A stretch of DNA of 64,000 bases from Sipunculus nudus (taxonomy: Eukaryota; Annelida; Sipuncula; Golfingiida; Sipunculidae), in the NCBI GenBank assembly GCA_026874595.1, contig CM049316.1, positions 24,267,839 to 24,331,838 of the forward strand, in the 5' to 3' direction. A program made the translations under genes and the position numbers. The stretch's first letter is position 1; every line of letters begins with the position of its first letter. The notes under the pieces are model-generated. The model was given only the letters and a program-made list of their open reading frames with translations. It had not been told where the DNA came from and made no database searches. This document shows positions 23,528 through 35,302 of the stretch, piece after piece.

Positions 23528-23728
23528 CTGGATTGTTCAATTAGTTATAATTACTATTATAAGCCACTCTCCATTGTCTGTAGTATATAGTGGTAGAGGA
23601 AATTGAAAAAAAAAAAAACGACTTTGTTCGGACCACTACAACCCATTCTGACAGTAAGGAGGAAGATCAAATCTGGGCCTCTAGTGTAAATAGCCGAACG
23701 TTTTACCAGTCGACTGTCCATCTCATTA
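23525..23728 (-). mobile_element. Third SINE of the same family outside the palindrome
   Basis: The reverse complement carries GATGGACAGTCGACTGGTAA, AACGTTCGGCTATTTACACT, AGAATGGGTTGTAGTGGTCC and a tail with GAGAGTGGCTTATAATAG. The blocks appear in the same order as in the palindrome copies, confirming a dispersed family. It abuts a (TA)n run. Confidence 0.6.
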
Positions 23729-24719
23729 CATTGACACAGACATAAGCCTCAACTACTTAAATAATATGTATATTAAATTTCGGCACAGTTATATTTATGC
23801 ATTTGATATTTCCCAGTTGCACTAACATAGGTTTACATGAAAGTTAATTTGATCGTAAAATCTAATGAAAAGTATATAGATTTCAAATATCCTAATGATT
23901 AGTGTTTACTGAATATCAAATTCTTAATTCTAGAAAGATAAGTTTCTTGTACCCATCACATCTTCAGAGCAATTACATATGTTAGCATGCAAATGCTGGG
24001 CAACTAAAAGGAAGACATATGAAATATTGCAATGAAAATTGTTCTACAATTCAAGCATCAAAACACATGACAAAACAGACAAACCTAGTCCAGCAAATGA
24101 CACATTTGTTTACAATTACAATGTATGCAACGGCTGTGCAGAACTCATATATAATCCGGAGGCCATTGTGGCCGCCATCTAGGATTTTGAGGGAGATCAT
24201 GTGAATTATGCTTGGCCCCATATCTGAAATATTGAGTATAGTCTGGACAAGTGTTATGTACGGTGGCTCGTAAAGGACACACAGAAAATAAGTTTTATCT
24301 CTTTCCCAGGCGATAGTATTTCGTTCCCACTCGATAAAAATCTCATGGCTATGTTAGCTAAGTGTTCATGTGGAAAAGAATCTCTGTTGTCTGTTGTATG
24401 TCAGAGCGTTAATCAATATATTTTTTATGGATTTTTTTTCTTATGTTAAGCCAAATGCTTTGATGTTAATTTTACAGCGGCTTTCATTGCGTTGGTTCAA
24501 GATTTCATAGCGTTGGTTCAACTTGCCAATTTTTATGTGTCCAGGGAAACCTTTTTGAATTTGTTTAGGGTTACTTATTTTAAGGTTTGGGTAAGAATTA
24601 TATAAACCCTTGTGTAATAAACATACAAAATAAACTTGAACATTTGTTTGTATCTTATCTGCTCGGAAAATCTTATTTTTTTAGGGTTAAGGGTTAGAGA
24701 TTTTCTGAAAAAAGCTTCT
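23729..24719. other. Intergenic, no gene seen
   Basis: Unique DNA, with CATTGTGGCCGCCATCTAGG near 24163, a phrase typical of dispersed animal repeats. GCGTTGGTTCAA is duplicated at 24489 and 24510. Confidence 0.5.
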
Positions 24720-26575
24720 AGGGGGCGCTGCACTCGAACCACTACAACCTTTCATTTTTTTGGCCATATCTCCAAAACTGTAAAACTTAGTTACATAATC
24801 TATAGCTCATTTTGTTCCCCCACACCTCAATAAGATTATAAAGTCATCTATTATCTCAGATGTGTTTCTTTGACAGTAAATCTGTCTGTTTGTCACTTGT
24901 CCTACATTTCGCCTTCTTGCTTGTTCTTGCGCACGACATATAGCATTCTACAGGCTACAGTTTAACAGGAATCACTCTGTAACTTACACATATCTTATAT
25001 CAGGACGATTTCCAGAAGCCGTATGGCTATTTTAATAGGTCCAATTTCAAGTCAAGGTCATCAAAAAACTTCAAAATCTTATTTCGATCATAACTGTGTC
25101 AATATTGGCCCTATCTTCACAAACTATGTCTCATTCCATTCCTCTTTGCCATTGCTTCATTTGACTGTTTTCACATGACTTCAGGCAAGTGTTCGACCTC
25201 TGGTCGTCTAGTTTATTTGTATGTGTGTTCATTTTCCCCATTCTGCTGGCCACAATATGTAGCAATCGCTCTGAAAATTACGGGATTGAATGAAATCCAA
25301 AATTTCTGGAAGCTCACCGTTTTTGGTCAATATAGGTCAAAGATCAAGGTCATCGAAACACCTAAAAAATTTATTTTCCTCATAACTTCGTGAAAAAAGT
25401 CCTTTCTATACAAACCATAGTTCTTTTGTTTCCCTGTGCCTTCATCGTAACATGGTCGGGTCTTCTGTTAGCTCAGATGTTTTAGTTTGTCAGTATGTCC
25501 GTCTGTTTGACAGTTGTTGTCAAATTCGTCTCCTTGCTTGTTCTTTCGTCTGACATTTTAGAGACCAGATAATTTTTTAGAGAACTCTGGTTGTTATAGA
25601 GTACAACCTTAAATACCTTAAACTCTAGAAGTCTAGGCTCATCTAGTGCAAGTAGGTGAAAGGTCAAGCTCTTGATCATCAAAAGACTACAAAATCTTTT
25701 TCCTTCATATCTTCCTGAAGAACAGAGTAGCCCGTAAACTGTAGCTCGTTTTATTCATCATTTCATAGCCTTTTATTCTGATATTTAGCGGTCTCAATCT
25801 GCTGTCACGATGGTTTTGCATTTTTGGGGAAAACTCATAATTTTTGAAAAATTGGGTCTCCTTTTTTTAACTTTGTCAGTTTTAAAGCTAGAAAGGTCTA
25901 GTTTTTTCATCAGCAAGCACTGGAGTAGTTTTACGAAATTTTATTCCAGGTCTCGCCAGATCTCGTGCCGTTTCTCGTCAAATGAGATTTTCCCCGATTT
26001 TACGGTTATCATTCTGGAGGCTACAATAAGGCTTAAAGTTATATAATTGATAGAAAAACATAATTCCTACAAGTCTATTGTTTTTGGTCGAGATCGGTCA
26101 CAGGACAAGGCCAAGGTGACATAAAAAGATCTATTTTTTCTCATAACATCGTCAAATATTGTCCTATCTACACACATTGTAGTTCATTTTCTTCGTTTAT
26201 GCATTCCCCATTAAATGGTCTGGCCACGTGTCATCCATATTCTGTCAGGCTCTCAGAGTGTCCGTCTGTTCTTCTGTTGTCGTCAATTTCTCCTGCCTGC
26301 TTGTTCTTTGGTCTGACATATGTCATTCTGGATTCCTCGTTTTTATAGCAATGCTTCCAAAAAAATACAGTTAAAAGAAAACTAAAAAATATATTCTGTG
26401 TCTTTCTGTTCGTTCGTCCGTATCGCCATAAATATATAAAAGTGCTACTTGTGTCTGCTCTCACAGAACATTGGTCATTGAAATGACTGTTTTCATGTTT
26501 ACCTGCCCTTCTGTCTCCCTGTCTGTCTGACGTATTTAAACTTCCGGCAAGCGTTCGACATTTGGTCGTTCAGTC
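24720..26575. repeat. Degenerate tandem array of ~300-400 bp GGTCATC/CTTGCTTGTTCTT units
   Basis: CAAGGTCATC-like blocks recur near 25055, 25335, 25665 and 26095. Each is followed by AAAATCTTTTTC-TCATA and a GTAG/CTCATT block. CTTGCTTGTTCTT-G-CTGACAT recurs near 24915, 25525 and 26300. GGCAAG-GTTCGAC blocks occur at 25183 and 26547. No coding frame persists. Confidence 0.65.

Positions 26576-26577
<2 letters not shown>

Positions 26578-26611
<34 letters not shown>
26578..26611. repeat. (CT)n microsatellite
   Basis: CT run at the end of the ~300-bp repeat array. Confidence 0.95.
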
Positions 26612-26616
<5 letters not shown>

Positions 26617-27530
26617 CCACCAAAATAGTATGAAGGACAAACTCTTTTTTATGCAAGGTAACCATTTATTAGAATAAAATCCTTTTGGTAATCATATTCT
26701 TAAAAATAAATCTCTTGTGAGACACTGTCAAAGACGTAGTTTATCAGTAAAATAATCAAATGCACTGATTTAAGATATTAGTCATATTGATTCTCTGTTT
26801 TGCTACAGAATTAATCAGTTTTATCAAGGACATATCAAGGATAAATTCAATAATTTGTTCAACCAAGCTTTTTTTGTTGCAAAATCTTGAATATTTGGTC
26901 AAATATGTGTGTTTATGTACCTGTATGTAAAACAAGACGACGGATTATATCATACACAATAATCACCCTTATTGTTCGTCAGAAAGATTACACAAGCCAT
27001 TCAATTTTCATACTGGTTCTTTTCATTCTAGGTGAAATGAAATGGATTTCCAGGAATGTAATGAGAGCGCTGCATGAATGTATAGTTGGCACCATTTATA
27101 AAAAATCTGAAAAAGTCTATTCATTATCGAATAAATTTATTATCTAATAAGGTAACTGAGTAGAAATTAAGTCCAATATACCACATTTCTCGGCGTTTGA
27201 GGGATCCCTTGAACAATTTATTGAAATTGTTCTTTTAATGAAATCTAAATCAGTAGTCATATCTGATGTCACAAGTGCAAGCTTAAATGTTCGTCCTAAT
27301 ATAAAATATTAGAATAAGTAAAAACGAAACTGTTGGTTCTAGTTCAGTATTTCTGTAATATAGGGCCTTTAATACTTCCTTAATGTTATCTAGGTGTATA
27401 TTATAATTGGTTATATGTAATAGCCAATTTATAACTCAGTTACGCTGCATACATTCTGCTATACAGGGGCCTCCATACGAGAGTGAAGGTTGGGGTGTGC
27501 ATTCCCCCCCCCCGTGTTCTATTTCCTCCC

Positions 27531-27536
<6 letters not shown>
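26612..27536. other. Intergenic, no gene seen
   Basis: AT-rich. A minus-strand AATAAA near 27136 is far from the BRICHOS stop and is not assigned. Confidence 0.5.

Positions 27537-27573
<37 letters not shown>
27537..27573. repeat. (TA)n microsatellite
   Basis: TA run about 210 bp downstream of the BRICHOS stop codon. Confidence 0.95.
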
Positions 27574-27575
<2 letters not shown>

Positions 27576-27781
27576 AAAGAACCTACGCTTCTGAATTAGC
27601 ATCACCCTTGAAGATAAATCGACGCCACTGTTGTCATACCAAGTAAGCCCCAGGAAAAACTAATAAAAAACAAAATTCACCATCATACTTTTCTTATTTA
27701 TGAATTTGTGAAATGCCCGTTGTCTGAATATATACTGATCATTCTCAACGTGTCATTATGTTCTCAAGGTGAACGCGGAAG

Positions 27782-28029
27782 TTAATAGCAATAGCCAATG
27801 TTACTCCACCACATCCTGCAGCAGGGGTAGTAGAGAATATAACGATAGTAAAGTCTTCCTCCGGAGATGTAGGGGATCCGGGTGATCCACCGGCAACAGT
27901 ACAAGTTGCACCGGCCCCACCGCACGAACCGTATCCAGTGGGTGTACGTGTAGCGGCTGCATGTCGGGTGTGCACGGCAATGGCGGATGTCCACACCTCG
28001 CTTGGTCCGTCTGTGGCTCTCTGGGCCGT
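27782..28029 (-). CDS. BRICHOS gene exon 6: furin-type site and cationic eight-cysteine peptide
   Basis: Acceptor CCTCCAG, then 81 residues to TAA at 27784-27782. The sequence GPESHRRTKR gives a clear RRTKR proprotein-convertase site. The 71 residues after it have cysteines at peptide positions 7, 13, 30, 34, 35, 59, 60 and 70, eleven Arg, one Asp, and many Tyr and Trp; the rough net charge is +10 without counting His. Alternating aromatic and basic residues suggest beta strands. No canonical AATAAA was found close downstream. Confidence 0.85.
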
Positions 28030-31000
28030 CTGGAGGAAGATAAATAACCATGAAAGTTAAACGTATATGAAAAAGTCTCTAGAATGAATTTGGTACATGG
28101 ATGGTGACTGTGGAATATTTTAATGATCAACCGCCCTTCCGCCAGATGTCGCTTCTATTCAAAACGAACCTATTCTTTTGGGCACTCTTAGACGGCCGGA
28201 ATTACTTTTACAGTTAAGGAAACGCCTTCTGTTTACACTTAACATGCGCATACTTTCAAATAATACGTATTCTGTGAAGTCCTTACCGCATAACCACCCA
28301 TCGTTATGTAATCTGCCTTGAAAACTTCTCATCTAAGACATTTGAACCATCCACATCTAAACAGCAATCCCTTTACAGCAGAGTCGTACTCTTGATGATC
28401 AACAGTCATCTAGGCGATATAAGGGGGCAATACCATGTACACTCATTATGTCCCCTTTATATTTTATTTGCATGGGATCCCATCTAATATATCAACCACT
28501 GTTTATTCTCAACTGATTATTGGAATCGAGTGTCTGTGGGCAAAGTAGGAAACACGTCAAAGGTATCTGATTTCGGCTGAAACTCCTCAGTGTTAAATGA
28601 ATAGAGCGTACAAGGCCTGTTTTATACTAATTACACTGAGGAATGGGTCATGTTTATCATGTTTATGAAGGAAAAAAGCATGCCGCAGTCACTAAAGATA
28701 ATCAATTACGCCACCTGGGGGCAATTTTTTAAAGTCACGACAAGAAAAGGTTTTTTTTTGTAAGTTCCTTTGAGGCTATCAACATAAAATATGCAAAATA
28801 GCAATTAATATTTGATCAAGTTATGAACCCTTCAGCACTTCCTTTTTTTTACTTGGTTTCCGCAATCAAGAGAAAATGGTGATTAAATTTATACAAGTGA
28901 GTAACTGTTCATGTATAACATATTTAAGAAGGGTATTTTTTAGTAATTATTTAGTATTTGTACTTTGTCATCATGTCAAATTTCAGAGTATATATTCTGA
29001 AGTGCATTGGACACCTTTTTATGTTGAATATCCCCTTAATTTGAATTTGCTGGAATTTGTACAGATAAAGGTTCCATACAGCAAGATTACTGTACACCTT
29101 ACAATGATTCTGAATTTAGGAGATGATTATTATGCATACGCTGTTGTATAATGTATAAAATATTTCACAGCTAAAAAAGAGAAAATTACCCATTTAGCTT
29201 GTCAAATTATTTCAATCTTTATGTGACACTGTCTAAACTTTCCTGTGAGATAAGGCCCGAAGAATAGAGCCTATAGCTAAAGCAAGAGACCCTGCAGTGT
29301 TCTTTAAATAGAGGGGAAACTAAATTTATATATAACCCTTATTCTGATGCACAAAAAATGCACTAAATATAAGGAACTTTCTAAAATAAATGCAACTCAT
29401 GCATCGCCACACGTTATGTATAACTTGTGTTCATCTTCTAGTACCAATTCTTTAGCGCCTAAGGCACGAGCTCGCCAACTTCTGATTTAGCTAAACATGA
29501 AATTAAAATGTACATACATAGGCAATTAGCATGACTGCTGATTAAAGTGAGTGACCACACCAGGTGATAAAATCGACCCTGATTCTGGTCCCAAGGAACT
29601 AGGGTTAGCGCTGTGTCTGACCTGTCCAGCTGGACAGCTCGATGCTATGAGAACTCAAATCCTTACTGTCACCAGTTTTGATGCACAGTGGGCGGAGTCA
29701 CTAACTGCAAGCGATTGACTGATAGCCAGTAGTGAGTTGATTGACAACGGGATATGCATCAGCTAGTGACAGAAGAGAGTCGGAATGTTACAATATATAA
29801 CGTGTCATATTTCATTCTTATTTCATTGACACTGTTAATGATATTAATAGTGTCAATGTCATTTTAGTTTTTTTTTTTTATGAATGAGTATATACATTTA
29901 GATATTTGTACATACTACCGTAATATGTTACATAGTTAAAGTCAAGTTTATTCCGGTATGAATTAACGCAAACCCTCCTGGGAAGTGTGTATGTGTTGAG
30001 AAAAGGACACAACTTTGGGAGGGGTTTACACAATCTGATTCACAAATTCCAAAATATATCCACAGACGCTGTAGCACTTCGTAATATAGATTGTTATGCT
30101 TTAATTCTGCCCACTGAATTAAGCCTTTCGGAATTTTTGCAGTTTACACGAGTAGTTTTACAAATAAATGTTTAAAGATGTGTTTTGTAGTAAAAAAACT
30201 TTTCATTTCACTCAGCAGGATCAAAGGGTTTATCATGTATCCATAATCCATCTAATATAGGGAAATGATGGCCCACACAATTTCACCACATTCAGGGAGA
30301 ATTAGGTTCAGATTTGTTTTCTATTTTACTCATCATATTTCCCTTTACCCGAAGATAGTATGAACGAATATCCATATTCAAGGCATCTTCAGCACAAACA
30401 GCCGAATTAGACTTTATGGTTAGGCAGAAACATCTCTAAAGGAAATGATAAAAATTGTCTTAACAATTGATGTTAGGGTATCATATGACAACCTAGACTT
30501 TCTAAGCTAAGTCGTCACAGAAGGTTCTATAAAGAATCCTAAACGAGAGGTTCCAAAAGAACTTTCTAGGTACACCACCATCCAGTCCCCGTTCAATGAA
30601 AGTTCCTCTCGTAACCTTTAGAGGTCCTTCATGGAACACATAAGTTTCCACGAAAGAACAATCAAGAGATTACAAAAAAAGAAGAAATGATTTAAGGTTC
30701 AAATTAGAACCTTTAAAGGTTCCCTTCATAATCCACTGCGCAGAACCCTTTAGGGTTCCACCTATGTGTACTCTTTTTTCAGAGTAAACTAGTTACCTAT
30801 CTTCAATTAGACATTAATGTTGTTAATACCTAGCTTAAGCCAACTAGACTTACATGGTACAGGAGTGGTGTTCTCCTCATCTTCAGGGATGCCTTCCTCG
30901 TTGTCCGGGTACAGCCAGTAGATGAACAGGCCCCGACACAGGTCGTTTACACGCTGTCCAAGGAAACCAGTGTCCTTGATCGGTTCTTCTGATGGACGGA

Positions 31001-34000
31001 GTGTCGCCTGGTCGTCCGGCTCGGTCGGGGTCTCTTCTTCATCTCTGGCCTATTTTAATAATAAGAAATTTTTACTGTCCCTCATTCAAAATACGAAAAA
31101 AAAATATTTTATTTATTTAGTTCTGTGCCATCTATAACAAAAGATTCATTGGCCATTTCCATTGGTTCCATAAAATTTGATCACTGTTTTTTCTCACTGT
31201 CATTAAATGATATGAAAGAACCATCATTTATACAAACTTGTCTTAAATATATACATCTTAAACATTACTCTTAAACAAACACTTTGTACACACGTAAGTA
31301 TTTATATTAAAACATGAAATATTCGTTATATTGTTTATCTGATCGAACGTAATCTAAGTGTGAATCATACAATAAATACATGATAGCAGCTGGCTAACAG
31401 TTATCTTTTATTATGTAATAAAACAAAAAAATCACGTATTATAAACATTAATAAATGCATAAATGGGTGATTCTAGCATGACATTTGGTACACTGACTAT
31501 TCTTCGTCACATTATCTAAAACCAATGCCTTAAAATCATTGAACTAACTAAGAATCATGGGATGCTCAGTCAGTGAAGGAAGTGTTTACTTACCGGGTGT
31601 GTCTTCAGGTATCGCTCCAGGGTTGCCGGGTCGACGCTAGAGGTTCTGTTCATTGGTGACACGTAGCAGGCTCCCTTCCCCTCAGCTGGACGACTCACGT
31701 ACAGGGTAATACCCTAAAAAGAAAGAAATACATATTACCACTAAATTTACTTAACAAATAATATTAAATAAATGCCAAATATAAATTTTAAACATATCCT
31801 TGATACCACTACTTGAAAAAATCGCATTTTTTCTATTTTATACAATTAAATGCTATTTTTGTCGTTAAGACATGTTCGCAGATGGCATGCATTTCATCAA
31901 ATTTAACTCGGGTAAATATATGTCCAAAATCGAATGATACCAACAGTTGCCTTGGCGTCAAGCTTTAAAACATTGTCATGACATATATTTTAAAATGTTT
32001 GAAACAATAAAACGTTTGCAGTTGTAAACACGAAGATAACTCGATTTCCATCAACAAGGTCATCAAGATCAAAAGTTTAATACAGATCTTTAATTACTTT
32101 TTTTAGAAAAAAAACTATGGGAGTTGGTTTGAATTTAAATGCGCAACAATTGCGTCTTTTCTATAAATGTGTCTCCGACATTTCTGAAAATTGTTTGGCT
32201 AATTTTACCCAAATCTTTTATGATTACACAAAATGTATGAATAGTATACATCTGTCTCATCAGGTACTTCGGGTTGTTCATTACACCATGATTGCAGAAA
32301 AGGCAACAATATTATAAAAAAAAATCTTTTTTTTTCTGATGACCGAAAATACAAAAAGCACATCAAATTGTCAAATATATATAATTTATTCATTACTAAC
32401 CTATCTTTGAACAATATGTTTATGTCGGCTTTCTTGCTTTGGGTGTTGGTCTTTGTATCGTTATATTTAACTGTCCGTCTGATGTTCATTACACATCTTT
32501 CGCTGACGTTGATGACTTCTATTAGCCTGTCTAGTTCCTGGTATAACTCTCGTTTAAGTTAAGGGTGCCCATTCACTTGCCTTTTGAAAAAGAATTTATG
32601 TGATTTCTGGCTTCCTCTGTGTTTATATCAATGATCTAAAGGTGATTTGGGCAATGAAAAGTTCTAACGCCTCCGTTAAGGATGTATGAACTACAAGTTT
32701 ATACATACTAAACGGATAAATGGTTGTAAACACAGCAATGTGGACGAAGGGGAAAAACATATTACCGAAAGCTGTAGGTTGTATATAGGCCCAGGTTGAA
32801 AGGTCACTTGTTGCAAAACGCCGTTGGCAAAACTCTTGCTGATTTGTCTTGCCACTAGATGCCCTTGTTGACTATGTTTTAAATATTTTGGCGGACCCCC
32901 ACATATTATTTACCCGTTGATATAAACAAAACAACAACCTGTGTGCGGTGATATCAAAGTTTTATGGCTTATTTTAATAAAAGCTCCAAGGGATTACCTT
33001 AAGTTTACAAAGGTCAGATAAGTGATTTGGCCCCTTTAAAGTTTGACTTATATTCGATACTGACCTTTTTAAAGTCGATGAAGATTGTTGTTGTAAATTT
33101 CTTGCTTCAAGTGTTTGCCTGTGTACTGTTTGATATTAATCACTTACCTTTTTGAAGTCGTTGAAGACCGTGTTCTTGTCGCCTTTTTTGTCCTCGGTGT
33201 TGATCTCGGTGGTGTTGTAATTAATGTTTGTCTTGATGGTCTCCTTGACCTCTTTACCTTCGTCCTTGAACTTCAGACGGTAGATCTGGTAAGATATATG
33301 TAAAATTAGTAACATACATTCTTATCATATCTTTTATTAGTTTTGAACAAGATAATCACTAAGAATCAGAGATTCCAATATCAAAGGTTAATATAAAAAT
33401 ATATAAAGGGTATTTACTTTATTTAATCGTGTCTTCGAAATCGTGTTAACAACAGTAATTCAGATAATTTGACCATTTTCTCCATAAATTCAGCATTATA
33501 TGTGAGGCTGCCGTATATTAAAGTACAAAGGATATGAATATTACAAGGATTTTTCTTTAGCCGATGTATCAGATTGTTGTCATTTAATAAAACAGTAGTG
33601 AATATAACACAAAACGGGACGTACAAATCCAATTTGGTTCTAATATTGCATTTTCTAAAGAAATCTCACATTAACGAGATTGTCCGAGACTTCCTTGGTC
33701 GTCTGCTTCATCAGGAACACTCCGACCAGGAAGCCCGCCACGATTATCCCAACCAGGATGACCACCGACAGAGCGATCAGCACATGTTTCCCAGTTACTT
33801 TCTTCTCTCCCCTTTTGGGCTCCTCCAATGTGAACTGTAAACAATTTCATACGTGTATACTTTTACCAGAGCACAATACTAGTATTCCTTTTCCATTTCA
33901 CTGGCGCCATCTGACGGGGATATCTGACAGAATGTTCGGAGCCGTTGTATATATTTTTTGTGGCATGGGAAGTGGGGCGGGGGACCATGCCCCCCCCCCC

Positions 34001-34778
34001 CCAACTATAAAAAGTGGGGCTAACATTTGAATTGCCCCTAACCCCCCCCCCCCCCACCTATTTTATGTAAGCAGACTTAAATGAAACTTTTTGGAAAAAC
34101 TGGATTTCACCAGACTGGCGTAAACAGTTTTCTTTTAACCAGCTCTTTAAGTCAGAAACAAATTCGCAAGTAATTTTTACAGATAAGGGATTTAAATATA
34201 ATGCAATTTATTTTACTGAGAATGGTTGGAATTTTAGACTACTTGTATGCGTAACTAATATTTAATCTGATAACCTTATAGAGAGGTCTGCTTTGGAATA
34301 TACCATTTTTATTTGTATTGCTCAATGTGTACTTTTATGACTGACATCAGGTCAGTTTTCTGTAAATTAATTGTTCATGTTAATATTTATTTGTAATTAC
34401 AACTTGAACTTCAAGTAAGTTTGGAAACAAAGGTATACCCTTTGCCTTTCAGTAGGCCCATTTGTTTCGTGCATTATACCAGGCACACCAATGATTTTGA
34501 GTAAAATTAAAAACCCATGCAGTAACGGATCTGAAGTTTTGTAAAGATTTAACAATGACTATATTAGGGTATAAATATTATAAATGTGGCACACATGATT
34601 CTGTTAATTAAATATTTATTATATTTATAGGATGCAGTATGTGATTAAAAATTGGTTAAAATACTGCACTGAAAATGCTTTTTTTATATTTTATTTTTTC
34701 AAAATTTTCCAAACTCCGAAAGGAGGATACCCCCTCCCACACCAACCCTTTTCGGGCGCTTACAAACGCTAAAAACTA

Positions 34779-34832
<54 letters not shown>

Positions 34833-35145
34833 TGCATCTACCAACATCTTTCAAATCCCCCCCTCTCTCTCTCTTTCTCTCTCTCATACACATACACACC
34901 CTGACGTGAAACTGTGATGGGTTACAATTTAGGAAACGAAGAAATTAAAAGTTTTAGAAAATAAAAAGATAGATTAAATGTGAAACTGTGATGTGTTACA
35001 ATATAGGAACAGAAGAAAAAATCTAAGTTTTAGAGAAGAAATGAGAGATAAGTTGTCAAATGTAACTTGAATACAAACCCAAATTGGAAATAAAAGAGTA
35101 AGTCATTTAGATTACCTGAATTGGTGCTTCTTTTTCGTCAGCCAT
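27782..35145 (-). CDS. BRICHOS-domain type II membrane precursor of a cationic eight-cysteine peptide (six exons, complete)
   Basis: Seen: joined exons 35145-35116, 33834-33670, 33285-33148, 31713-31594, 31049-30854 and 28029-27782 give 298 residues with GT/AG junctions (phases 0,0,0,0,1). Residues 1-26 are a basic cytosolic tail; 27-52 form one membrane helix with no signal peptide, so type II topology. BRICHOS spans about 103-200: Asp108 in VFNDFKKGITLYV, Cys127 in GACYVSP, Cys189 in NDLCRGLFIYWLYP. These are the family's invariant Asp and Cys pair. N-glycosylation sequons lie at N89, N133 and N211. RRTKR ends at 227, a furin-type site releasing residues 228-298, which hold 8 Cys, 11 Arg and one acidic residue. 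Known: in this family BRICHOS chaperones an aggregation-prone C-terminal peptide through the secretory pathway. Inferred: the peptide is secreted, disulfide-rich, and possibly antimicrobial or matrix-acting. ITM2 and chondromodulin share the plan; the cysteine spacing differs from that of chondromodulin. Confidence 0.88.
28030..30853 (-). other. BRICHOS intron 5 (2.8 kb)
   Basis: Holds a small hairpin CATTGACACT..AGTGTCAATG (29824-29858) and the GGTTCT element; otherwise unremarkable. Confidence 0.75.
30510..30776. repeat. GGTTCT/AGAACC element in BRICHOS intron 5
   Basis: Contains AGAAGGTTCTATAAAG, GAACCTTTAAAGGTTCCC and AGAACCCTTTAGGGTTCCAC, ending CTATGTGTACTCTTTTTT, like the end of the palindrome-arm element. 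It is more diverged. Confidence 0.6.
30854..31049 (-). CDS. BRICHOS gene exon 5: BRICHOS end with second conserved cysteine
   Basis: 196 nt between acceptor AAATAG and donor GTAAG. An acidic stretch (RDEEETPTEPDD) precedes GFLGQRVNDLCRGLFIYWLY, which carries the second BRICHOS cysteine, Cys189. Chondromodulin has a comparable LC..LPIFWL segment there. The exon ends in an acidic linker and leaves one base of a split Tyr codon. Confidence 0.9.
31594..31713 (-). CDS. BRICHOS gene exon 4: BRICHOS core with first conserved cysteine
   Basis: 120 nt between acceptor TTTTTAG and donor GTAAGT. It reads GITLYVSRPAEGKGACYVSP and on to YLKTHP. The order DF..G.T.Y....CYV matches the hallmark of surfactant protein C and ITM2 proteins. 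Sequon NRT is at N133. Confidence 0.9.
31714..33147 (-). other. BRICHOS intron 3 (1.4 kb)
   Basis: AT-rich and without recognised repeats. Intron 4 (31050-31593) and intron 2 (33286-33669) are likewise plain. Confidence 0.75.
33148..33285 (-). CDS. BRICHOS gene exon 3: linker and BRICHOS start
   Basis: 138 nt between acceptor TTACCAG and donor GTAAGT. It holds a Lys/Glu/Asn-rich linker with sequon NTT (N89) and ends with NTVFNDFKK, the first BRICHOS strand with the invariant Asp108. Confidence 0.88.
33670..33834 (-). CDS. BRICHOS gene exon 2: membrane-anchor exon
   Basis: 165 nt, phase 0 at both ends, with acceptor TTTACAG and donor GTGAGA. It starts FTLEEPKRGEKKVTGK and carries a long hydrophobic segment from HVLIAL to GVFLM. 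Basic residues before the helix and no signal peptide fit an N-in, C-out anchor. An alternative in-frame donor 6 nt upstream (GTTAAT) would drop two residues. Confidence 0.85.
33835..35115 (-). other. BRICHOS intron 1 (1.28 kb)
   Basis: Poly(C) runs at 33990-34003 and 34043-34055, a TA run, and two GTGAAACTGTGATG-GTTACAAT blocks at 34905 and 34980. The end near exon 1 matches 2500-2658. Confidence 0.75.
34780..34830. repeat. (TA)n microsatellite in BRICHOS intron 1
   Basis: TA run, followed by a TC-rich run at 34861-34885. Confidence 0.95.
35116..35145 (-). CDS. BRICHOS gene exon 1, coding part
   Basis: Encodes MADEKEAPIQ, followed by donor GTAATC. The ATG at 35145 has A at -3 and G at +4, a strong context. 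An in-frame ATG at 35178 would add 11 residues but has C at -3. The frame stays open upstream until a TAG next to the TATA-like motif near 35244. I chose 35145 for its context. Confidence 0.75.
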
Positions 35146-35241
35146 CGTCTGCTTGGTTTGTGACGTCACAGGTTTCATGTGAATCGGATGTCTCTTCAGA
35201 AACCTCTTCTGGGGTTCTGATGAGCGGGGCGTCTCATCCGT

Positions 35242-35250
35242 CTATTTATG
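35242..35250 (-). promoter_or_regulatory. TATA-like box of the complete BRICHOS gene
   Basis: Reads CATAAATAG on the minus strand, about 100 nt upstream of the chosen ATG. The paralogous 5' flank near 2785 has a gap of about 10 bp here and lacks the motif. The TSS would fall near 35215; this is inference. Confidence 0.4.
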
Positions 35251-35302
35251 CACTTGATTCAGGATGTAAGTAGGGACGTTATGATGTCATGGAAATTTTC
35301 TT

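Noticed and set aside
24720-26575. Gene cluster of paralogous small exons
   Set aside because: The repeated units share DNA blocks but no common open frame or splice signals.
27745-28130. Overlapping minus-strand frames at the BRICHOS last exon
   Set aside because: Two of the three are out of frame; only the one read from the acceptor at 28029 joins the upstream exons in phase.
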